From an uncultured Gammaproteobacteria bacterium (GTDB lineage Bacteria; Pseudomonadota; Gammaproteobacteria; Eutrophobiales; Eutrophobiaceae), in NCBI GenBank assembly GCA_958295485.1, contig CATQGX010000004.1, forward strand, positions 1-37,346: a stretch of DNA of 37,346 bases, written 5' to 3'. Positions 16,202 to 23,642 of this stretch are shown in pieces. The notes under the pieces were generated by a model, which ran no database searches, was not told the DNA's origin, and saw only the letters and a program-made list of their open reading frames with translations. The translations under genes were made by a program, and so were the position numbers. Each line of letters begins with the position of its first letter. The stretch's first letter is position 1.

Positions 16202-17935
16202 TTGAAGCTGATCAGCGTAGCTTTTGAGAATTTCAGGAGCTTTAAAAACCGGACGGAGATCCCGCTTACACGCATCACCTACCTCATAGGACCCAACGGA
16301 TCAGGCAAGTCCAGCGTGTTTCGTGGAATTGAGGCGTTATCGGGCATAGTCACAGGCAACCACACCTTTGACCAAAAAAACCATTTTGATCGGAACTCGG
16401 ACGGGCCTGCCCGCCTTTCATTTACCGCCGAGTTCTCCGAGGACGAGCGTAGCGATATGCTAAACCGGGCAAGGACAGACAACTATGGCAACATGGATTC
16501 TGAGGCAAAACTGACGTTCCGATACGTAAAATACGGGGTGTCATTTAAGCAGGACGTCCTGCACCGCAAAGATCTGTCGCTATCCGACAAGGACGGAAAA
16601 TTCCACGTGTTTGAGAGTTATCTCCGGACGGGCGACTCGTACAAGAGATGTTCGCGGAATATAGGACGCATCAACTCGGGCAATATGAACAAACAGGGCT
16701 TTAAAACCTGGCCTAGAACAAATGCGAATACGGCCAACCTTTTAGACGTGCTCGGTCCCAAGGCCCGCGACGCCATAATGCACCTCTGGTCGTCCCCAGC
16801 CCTTGTTCCCAACACCCGGCAGTCGCCATCCGCTATCACGGTCGACGAGGTTCACGCCGTATCATATGACTGTGCGGATCTTCCAAACGCGCTTCGCACA
16901 CTCGACAACGACAGGAAAAAAACACGAGATTTGGAACGCCTGGCCGGAGGCATCTCATCTGACGGAATAGGACAGGTCAACGTGCAGCTTAGGGAAAGAA
17001 AACACGTGATAACTGCGGGGATAAAAGGCCTGGAAAAACCGGTGGACTGGGATATGCTCAGCAGCGGGGAGCAGAGCATGATCATGCTGGCCTACATACG
17101 GCACAGCGCAGATGCGCCAATCGTCATGATTGAAGAGCCGGAACTTCATTTACACGCAAAGGCACAAAAGGAATTGCGCAGAATCATGTGCGAGCGCACC
17201 GACAATCAGATGATCGTAGAGACACACTCCCCGATATTTGCAAACGCCTCCGGTGATGAATCGGTGGTCATGCTGGTCAAAAACAACGGGGCGTCCAGCG
17301 CCGCGCCCGTCGACGCGTCCAACTGCGACCTGCTCAGGATGGAGATGGGGATAAGCTATGCGGACGCCCTTGACAGCGACCGCCTGTGTTACGTGGAGGG
17401 GGAATCGGAGCACATCGCGATACCGGCATTTGCCAGGACGATGAAATACGATATGGGATTTGCCCCGTGGACGTGGAATCTGGGGGGATATGGCAACACC
17501 AAGAACATCCGGGTCTTCTTGGAATACATGAACAGGTCCGGCAGAAGGGTGTTCCTGCTGCTGGACCGCAACAGTGGGGCACGGACACTGGTCGACGGCC
17601 TCGTACGGGATGATCTGATCAGGAAAAACCAGATCCATTTTTTGAAGCGTAATTTTGAGGATCTGTTCCCCAGCGAGTTACTCGTGGACTGCACCCGGAG
17701 ACTGGCACGTCAGAAAGGCGTAGAGTTTACCGCCACCCCGCAGGATCTGGACGCCGGCAGAAAGGGCAAGAGTGTCGTGGACGCGCTTGAAGACGCATGG
17801 TCTGACCCCCGGTCGAGATACCCAAAGGATGAGCTGGCCAGGTGCCTGGCTGATCTGGCCGAAAACGAGATTCCGGACGGTGTGAAAAAGGTCATACGGA
17901 CGGTGATGGACAGGCTTGGCGTAAGCCCCCGATGA
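16202..17935 (+). CDS. OLD-family ATPase with TOPRIM domain
   Basis: The 577-residue protein has the two-domain layout of OLD nucleases. The ABC/SMC-type ATPase starts MKLISVAFENFRSFKN. It has Walker A GPNGSGKSS (30-38), signature LSSGEQS (286-292), Walker B VMIEEPELHLH (308-318) and H-loop ETHSPIF (340-346). The TOPRIM domain follows, with CYVEGESEHIAIP (396-408) and LLLDRNSG (452-459), where the usual D-x-D is D-R-N, then NFEDLFP (484-490). OLD proteins cleave DNA in anti-phage systems such as Gabija (GajA) or act alone. No GajB-like helicase is adjacent, so it is probably a solitary class 1 member. The start is TTG, chosen because the ATPase fold begins there and no ATG precedes it in frame. 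Confidence 0.88.
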   Translation: MKLISVAFENFRSFKNRTEIPLTRITYLIGPNGSGKSSVFRGIEALSGIVTGNHTFDQKNHFDRNSDGPARLSFTAEFSEDERSDMLNRARTDNYGNMDSEAKLTFRYVKYGVSFKQDVLHRKDLSLSDKDGKFHVFESYLRTGDSYKRCSRNIGRINSGNMNKQGFKTWPRTNANTANLLDVLGPKARDAIMHLWSSPALVPNTRQSPSAITVDEVHAVSYDCADLPNALRTLDNDRKKTRDLERLAGGISSDGIGQVNVQLRERKHVITAGIKGLEKPVDWDMLSSGEQSMIMLAYIRHSADAPIVMIEEPELHLHAKAQKELRRIMCERTDNQMIVETHSPIFANASGDESVVMLVKNNGASSAAPVDASNCDLLRMEMGISYADALDSDRLCYVEGESEHIAIPAFARTMKYDMGFAPWTWNLGGYGNTKNIRVFLEYMNRSGRRVFLLLDRNSGARTLVDGLVRDDLIRKNQIHFLKRNFEDLFPSELLVDCTRRLARQKGVEFTATPQDLDAGRKGKSVVDALEDAWSDPRSRYPKDELARCLADLAENEIPDGVKKVIRTVMDRLGVSPR

Positions 17936-18310
17936 TCGCCCGGATCCGTCTGTGCAAGCCTGCCTGTGGTTTAGCCTTGATCAAGCTGCAACGGCATCAA
18001 AAAGTCCTGACAATCGGGCCCTGGAGGCGAGGCGGGCGGCAACACCTGTGGCGACCGGTCCGCGTGTTTCTGCCGAATTCTGATTTCTAGCCACGAAATT
18101 GACCCGGGATCTGCCGGCGGCTCCTGATCCTGATCCGCATGGATTCGAGTAGCCGGTATCCGGTCTATATGCCCCGGCGCCTGGAATATGCCTCTACGTC
18201 GATGTCCGGATCGTTTGTGGCAAACGCAATGTGCCTTTTCCACGGCTCCTCGTCTGCACACCCGTCCGCGTCCCTCTTTTTGCGCCCGGCGGCTTCCGGG
18301 GGTTATCGAT
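17936..18310. other. Gene-free region with dispersed repeat
   Basis: No supported gene. It contains the second copy of the dispersed repeat at 18061-18103 (partner 1281-1323). It ends at the MITE at 18311. Confidence 0.45.
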
Positions 18311-18403
18311 ATTACTGCCGATCATAATTAATTTCGCCTCAAGCCGTTCTACATGAGAGGTTTTGCTGGTGATTAGACGAAATTATTTTTGATCGGCAGT
18401 AAT
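18311..18403. mobile_element. 93-bp MITE with 26-bp terminal repeats
   Basis: The left end begins ATTACTGCCGATCA and ends AATTTCG; the right end is its inverse, finishing TGATCGGCAGTAAT. The two 26-bp arms differ at two positions. The short unique centre codes for nothing. AT next to the ends could be a 2-bp target duplication. It is unrelated to the CAGAACTTG family and lies at the 3' edge of a transposase fossil. Confidence 0.88.
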
Positions 18404-19222
18404 GGTGTACGGGCTCTCCTGCCTGTCCGAGGAGGAGGGGGAGGAGGTGATCACCGCGTCCGAGACGCGGTTGCACCGGCCGGCCTCGAAGTCGGTCAGG
18501 GCCCACTGGCGTATACCGTGCTGGGACACGGTATTATCCACGTGACCCCCGAGTCGTTCAGCCCCTCTATTACCCCCCGGGAAAAGAACCCTCGGTCTGC
18601 CATGCCGGTGCCTACACGTATCCTGCCTGGCGCAGGCGTCCAGCAGGGCGCGCACGACCCCGGCGTGGTCGTCGCCTGTCCTGAACGTGACCATGCCCAA
18701 TATCAGCCTCTGGCCGTTCACCAGTATCTGGACTGTCCCGTACATCTCGTACAGCGCCTTTGTCATGCTTGTCTTGTCACCTCCTCCCGTACCAGCTCCG
18801 GGCCCAGTTTTTTGTCCGAACGCTTTATGTTGTGAAAGTCTATTCTCACATCCATCCTGGATTCGAGCCGCCAGTGGCGCCACATCAGGGTTATGATACC
18901 GGCGTTGAAATCAAACAGGGATTCGACCGCCCCATCTGGGGTCATCTTCGAAAGCGACTGCTGTATCCACTCGCCGCACGGCACGCTGATGTCCGTCCTG
19001 CCTGTTGACTCTAGCGCGTCCCTGCGGGCCCGTGCATGCGGCCAGGTTGCCCCTGCCGGCGGCCGAATCCACCGCGCACTCGGCCACCTCGCGCGGCCCG
19101 AGCCACGCGTTGGGCGCGCCGGAGAACCCGCATCGCTTCACATCCTGATCCATCTCGCCTATGGTGCATTCATACCGGTACGGATCATTTGTTCTCATAC
19201 GTTCTAGGCGGCTTTTTTTCAT
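18404..19222 (-). pseudogene. Transposase fossil, DDE type (DRGFFS group)
   Basis: Minus-strand frames in order give: MRTNDPYRYECTIGEMDQDV and GFSGAPNAWLGPREVAECAV (N-terminal part), IQQSLSKMTPDGAVESLFDF, MDVRIDFHNIKRSDKKLGP (first catalytic Asp in RIDFH), MTKALYEMYGTVQILVNGQ and LILGMVTFRTGDDHAGVVRA, then in other frames MADRGFFS and GVTWIIPCPSTVY. At least three frameshifts break it. The tail with the catalytic Glu is missing. It shares motifs and nucleotide similarity with 4017-4527 and is a more distant relative of 14290-15554. Confidence 0.72.
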
Positions 19223-19324
19223 CGCTGTTAATTAGCCGCTGGGGACGGCCGTTTTTAGCTCTTTTGGTCGCAGGCGTCCTGCGGTTCCTGGTCGGGTTTT
19301 GCAACGAATTTCGTCACTTTTGCG

Positions 19325-20347
19325 TTAACTACACCATTTCTCTAAGTCTTGATTTTGCCTTCCGATTTCTTTCTTCATATCGTCCAACACTCTCTTAACT
19401 CTATAGTTTGTGAATCTACCAACCATGTTCATATGATCCAAAATCCCCTCATAATCTATTTTTCCAAAAGTAATCTGATCTACGGCGGCTACTTCTGGAT
19501 ACAAAAAGACACTACGTATATGTTTATAATCCAAATTGGATAATTTTTCTTGTATGTGTGGAATGTTTTCTAACTTTCCATATTTCTTGACTTTCGTCAA
19601 TGCGGTCTTTTGACCCATTCCTTTAATTCCACCCGGGTTAAGGTCTGTTCCTATCAAAATTCCAACATCGACCAATTGTCTTTGAGTCAGTCCTATTTTA
19701 TTAAGATATTCCTCAGTTTTTATGATGTTGGGTTTAATTTTAATCCTTGAGTTACGGTTAAGTGGTTTTGGGACAGAAAAATCTGTAAAATTCATCACAT
19801 GTAGTTTTGATCCAAACAGAACAGGGTGGAAATCTTGACTAGCGGATGAGTATGCTTGACCTGTATTTGTAAGATGTGCCAACATGGCATTACTCTCTGT
19901 CGGGGTATCTATACAAGGTATACCAAACATCTTTACCAAGTTCCTCAAATCACTCACAGAGTGATCCATATCGGATGTGATCTTACAAGCACGTTTGATA
20001 TAATTATCCACATCCCACCCGGAAATATTATTTAGACATTTTACTGCCGAAGCCATTTTGGTTTGTTTACGGCCTGTAATATCTATGAATTTTAATGACG
20101 GTCTTCTTTTTTCAAAAACATAAACGGGCTTTATGCCGATTGACATGAAGTTGACATTCCTATAAAAAAACTCAACGATCGCTTTCGTGGTATTACCACG
20201 TGTCTCTGGACTAGTCTTATCATTACGACCTTCACTATCCATCAAAAATTGATAGACGGCGTTGTATGCGTCTATTACAACAACTTTGGATTTAAATGAC
20301 CGTAGATCTCTCTTACTTTCAATCAAAGAACTGAGATTAAGTTCCAT
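19325..20347 (-). CDS. FEN-1/XPG-family paralogue lacking several catalytic acids
   Basis: The 340-residue protein aligns along its length with archaeal flap endonuclease 1: VVVIDAYNAVYQFL, GIKPVYVFEKRRPSLK, FGIPCIDTPTESNAMLAHL, AYSSASQDFHPVLFGS and GILIGTDLNPGGIKGMGQKTAL. FEN-1 uses seven acids. Here D26, E151, D172 and D235 remain, but the second Asp is E79 (VFEK), the second Glu of PSEGEA is N153, and the second Asp of QDYDS is H174. The C-terminal PCNA-binding motif (QxxLxxWF) is reduced to QDLEKWC. The fold seems kept while nuclease activity is probably lost or changed. The gene is much AT-richer than its neighbours, suggesting transfer. The start is supported by GAGGTG 8 bases before the ATG. 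The host's true FEN-1 should lie elsewhere. Confidence 0.85.
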   Translation of the reverse strand: MELNLSSLIESKRDLRSFKSKVVVIDAYNAVYQFLMDSEGRNDKTSPETRGNTTKAIVEFFYRNVNFMSIGIKPVYVFEKRRPSLKFIDITGRKQTKMASAVKCLNNISGWDVDNYIKRACKITSDMDHSVSDLRNLVKMFGIPCIDTPTESNAMLAHLTNTGQAYSSASQDFHPVLFGSKLHVMNFTDFSVPKPLNRNSRIKIKPNIIKTEEYLNKIGLTQRQLVDVGILIGTDLNPGGIKGMGQKTALTKVKKYGKLENIPHIQEKLSNLDYKHIRSVFLYPEVAAVDQITFGKIDYEGILDHMNMVGRFTNYRVKRVLDDMKKEIGRQNQDLEKWCS

Positions 20348-20599
20348 TTAGTTTCCACCTCACTTACACCTATACTTAGCAGGAACCTTTCAATATAACA
20401 GTTGGTATAGCGGTAGTCTCTCATAATTATTGGGTGATGGTTCGAGCCTGCTGTAATCGGGACGCAGGGCCAAGATGGATCGTTGTCAGGCACGGCCGGT
20501 CCGACCCGGATCTGCACAAACCGGGGATTCCGGGGCATATACGGTACAGGAACCGCCCGTGTGGCGGCCGCCGCCCGGGCGGCCCCCGGCCGACATCCC

Positions 20600-21333
20600 C
20601 TATGCCGTACCGATCTGCATGTTGTAGGCCCACACCTTTGGTTTGATCTCCCGGACTATGTTCTCCAATTTCAATGCCCGTACATCGCTTCCAAAGAGGC
20701 GCTTGAAGGCCGAAAAGATGATCTCGACAATCCACCTTTTACCGTACCCGCTGTTCTCCTTCCACTCCTCCAGGGCGTCTGCCCTTTCGGTTTCGGTCAG
20801 GGCGGAGACGTTCCTGGCGCCGCGGCCCCTCTGCCCCCTCACGGATCCCCCCCATACGTCGCCGTGGCCCCTGCCCGCGGTTGCCGTGTTCTTCTTCATC
20901 CTGATGAACGGTACGACTCCGCACTCCCTGCACAGGCGGAGGTTCAGCCGGGAGGCATATGCGCTACTCGCGTATATCACGCGTCCTGCGACGGCGGCTG
21001 TGACGGCCATCCCAGCCGAAACGGAGGCCTCCAGTACCCACACCGGGGAACGATCCCTGAAGAGGAGCGTGGCGACCGCATCCTCGGAGGCCCTGCATAT
21101 CGCGTCCGCCACCGCATCCGCATCCGGGTCATGTTGCCCCGGACCTGCCGCCGCCAGTCCGGGAACTTGACGGCCTCTGCGAACAGCTCCGTAAAGACCG
21201 GCGAATCGCCGATCTTTTCGTCGGTCACGCGTAGCGCTAGGATTCGGCGCGTGTCGATATCCACCAGTATATTTGCAGAACCGCTCTCCGATACCCAGTA
21301 TTCCCGGACGAATCTGCCGGGTCGAGGCCGCAT
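20600..21333 (-). pseudogene. IS5-type transposase fossil, copy A
   Basis: Two overlapping minus-strand frames give the core and C-terminus of an IS5/IS1182-like DDE transposase. The first has FVREYWVSESGSANILVDIDTRRILALRVTDEK (Asp-containing strand). The other has AGRVIYASSAYASRLN, CGVVPFIRMKKNT and the Glu motif YGKRWIVEIIFSAFKRLFG with KVWAYNM. The frame change is near 21110. The N-terminal helix-turn-helix part is missing. An inverted, more decayed copy follows at 21376-21860. Confidence 0.8.
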
Positions 21334-21375
21334 GATGCAGACACGGACACGGCGGGACGCGGCGGCAGACGTAAC

Positions 21376-21860
21376 ATGCAGGGTCTCCTAGACGCCGCCA
21401 CCGCGTACGCCATCAGGGACCGCTTCCCCCGCTACGGGGGACTTTATGCCTTCGTTTCCACGTGGAAACCCCGCCTCGGCTGCTACGGTAGACGCATCAT
21501 ATACGTGAACAGCGCACACACCCACAATCTAAACATCGGCCTGCACAAGGAGCACGGAATCGTGCCGTTTATCGGGATAAAGAAGATCGCCGCCCCGCCG
21601 GCAGGGGCCATGGCGGCTACGGGGGATCCGTGCCGGCGCTGGCCGGACGCGGTGCCAGAAACGTCTCTGATCCGACCGAAAATAGGGGGACCCGATCTGA
21701 TGGGGTGAAAGGGGAGCGGTCGGTACGGCAGGAGGCGGCCAGCCGAGATCGCCTCTTCTACCTCAAGGCGCCTCTGGCCTAGACGTGCGGGCGCCAAAGC
21801 GGGCGGCTCCCCCCACCTCCGCCGCAATGCCTACGCCCACACGATCTACAGATTTGGATC
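21376..21860 (+). pseudogene. IS5-type transposase fossil, copy B (inverted)
   Basis: The plus strand reads RRIIYVNSAHTHNLNIGLHK and HGIVPFIGIKK, clearly related to copy A (GRVIYASSAYASRLNLRLCR and CGVVPFIRMKK). After a stop at 21706 another frame continues with YGRRRPAEIASSTSRR and NAYAHTIYRFG, the counterpart of YGKRWIVEIIFSAFKR and VWAYNMQIG. The conserved Glu context survives, but the copy is badly damaged. A and B are tail-out inverted fragments. Confidence 0.65.
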
Positions 21861-21972
21861 CGAACCGGGGCCGTGCCTGACAACCCCGGGCCGTCCAAAC
21901 CCTGTACTTGGATTACAGCAGGCTCTGGCGGCGCCAACCGCCAGGACATGCCGCATACGGCGTAAAATCTTT

Positions 21973-22701
21973 ATGCCGCGCCGATATGCATCCTTGATGG
22001 GATCGCACGGGGCCTTCTCCGCAGGCTACAAAACGGCCAAAAGCCGTCCCATACTCTACAAACGGATCGAATACGGCATGTATTTCCTGAAATTCGCACA
22101 TGACGGCTATTACCGCGGGTGGAGGCTTACGTTCAAGCTGTTCGAAAACCACCATGCCCCCGGCTGGAAGGTGAGACAGCGCCATCATCAGGAATTGGAG
22201 ATGTTGGAGAAATTGATCCCGGAGGACCGCATTTATGATTGCATATGGCGATCCCCCGACGAGGATTACTACGAGATCGGTCATTGTCACCGTTGCTGGA
22301 ACACGTTTGAAAACAGTGGCCTGTACTGTTCCGTCTCATGTGAAAACGCCGCCCGGGAGACGGAGGATACCTGCAAAGCCTGTCTGATTCCGATCATGAG
22401 GGACGACCCTACGGTCATGCACCATGTGGGATATTTTCCGGAAGATACCGTACTGGTGCACAAGGGCTACCACGAGGTCTTGCACGGTACCCCGGATCTG
22501 CTCTCCATCATCGATATTCTGCACCTGCTGCCCAGCGGCAGGGACGCCCCGGCGTTTCGGGAAAAGGCCAGGGCCGCACGCAAGGCGCGCAGGGTTCGGA
22601 AAAAACTCGAGGAGGAGGAACGGAAAAAGGAGGAGGCAAGACGTCGGATTGAACAGTGGAAGGCCGCCGGAGGCCTGTGTGCGTATTTCGATTTCACGTA
22701 A
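21973..22701 (+). CDS. HNH-like zinc protein with coiled-coil tail
   Basis: The 242-residue protein has an N-terminal basic region and then a treble-clef-like cysteine cluster: C105 and C108 (CHRC), C119 and C123 (CSVSC), and C134 and C137 (CKAC). A histidine pattern resembling an HNH/zinc-finger endonuclease follows: HHVGYFPEDTVLVHKGYHEVLHG (150-172). Family members usually have a C-x2-C where VHKGYH stands, so the second knuckle may be degenerate. Residues 190-230 form a charged coiled coil (KKLEEEERKKEEARRRIEQW). It lies between dead transposases and a gene-free stretch. Function in DNA cleavage is inference only. Confidence 0.6.
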   Translation: MPRRYASLMGSHGAFSAGYKTAKSRPILYKRIEYGMYFLKFAHDGYYRGWRLTFKLFENHHAPGWKVRQRHHQELEMLEKLIPEDRIYDCIWRSPDEDYYEIGHCHRCWNTFENSGLYCSVSCENAARETEDTCKACLIPIMRDDPTVMHHVGYFPEDTVLVHKGYHEVLHGTPDLLSIIDILHLLPSGRDAPAFREKARAARKARRVRKKLEEEERKKEEARRRIEQWKAAGGLCAYFDFT

Positions 22702-23605
22702 AGGCCGCCCGGATGTCATACTGCCGACTCGTACCTGTTCCCAGACCGCCGAACCTCCCCCCCCCCACGACCCACCGCATGTATCCGGTACGTCCCGATC
22801 ACCTCCCGATCACCTCCCGATCACCTCCCGGCCCCGACGGCCGTGTTTCCAGCCGGCACCGATCATTGAACCGTGCACCGCAACGCCCGGTCCCGAATCG
22901 AGCATCCGTCCGCTATTTGGCAGGCGACATTCTCGATCGCGGACCGCCATCCGATCGTCAGAATCCGCCTCCCTCCCCCCACCAGTGTATGACTTCAGGC
23001 ATCCGATAAGATGTGCGCCGACCGGGCAGACGCAGTTCCGCGTCTACATGCGCCCACCGTTCTTGAAACCGGATCCTTCCAAACAAGAATGCGGCCGAAA
23101 CGTTCCATCCACTACGTCCAAATCTTGTCTTTGTAGGGTCGGGTTGTAATACATGCATCACCTGCACCGTGCCGGATTTGATCCCATCCTAGATTACTTT
23201 GCTTGGCTGTATCGCAGAATCCAGAGGCGGCAGACTCGGCACGTATATGTCAAAGTCAGCAGGACGGCCTCCTGCCAGAAATCTGGCCTTTCCGGACATC
23301 TGGAGATGGCCTCCTGACCTCACCGGACCGGCGGCGGCAGATCGCCCGGCCCGGGGAGGGGGCGGGGAATGAAGGGGGAGGGCCCCTCCCAAACCGCCGG
23401 AAATCCCCGGCACCACACCCGATCTGATCGCACGAAAAACCCGTCAGAAACCGACATAAACGGCCCCGATCTTAGGCCGGTGAGAGCCCGAATGACGCAC
23501 AGAAACGACTCCCAGGACGCCTGCCGCCTGGCCTACAGGCACGATCCTGGCGCCCACACGCCCCAAAATCGGGCCAAAAAGGCCCATGAATCATTGATCC
23601 ATTCA
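22702..23605. other. Gene-free GC-rich region before the S-layer gene
   Basis: Open frames are overlapping and low-complexity (Pro/Arg-rich) with no domain or start. The region contains a run of ten C at 22757-22766 and the short tandem repeat at 22794-22826. It looks like degraded intergenic DNA. Confidence 0.5.
22794..22826. repeat. 11-bp tandem repeat, three copies
   Basis: CCCGATCACCT occurs three times head to tail without mismatch, followed by a partial copy (CCCGG). Non-coding. Confidence 0.9.
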
Positions 23606-23615
23606 GCTTAAATAC
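23606..23615 (+). promoter_or_regulatory. TATA box of the S-layer gene
   Basis: GCTTAAATAC lies 28-37 bases before the ATG at 23643, followed by a T-run. It is a strong archaeal TATA element, suitable for a highly expressed gene with a very short leader. Confidence 0.6.
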
Positions 23616-23642
23616 AGATTTTTTTGACTCTATGGTAATAAC

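Noticed and set aside
20399..20460. Possible tRNA: D-loop-like AGCGGTAG, CTCATAA resembling a CAU anticodon loop, and GGTTCGAGCC resembling a T-loop
   Set aside because: Anticodon stem and T-stem do not pair (GATGG against CTGCT), and the acceptor pairs at only about four positions. At most a tRNA remnant or old integration scar; not called.
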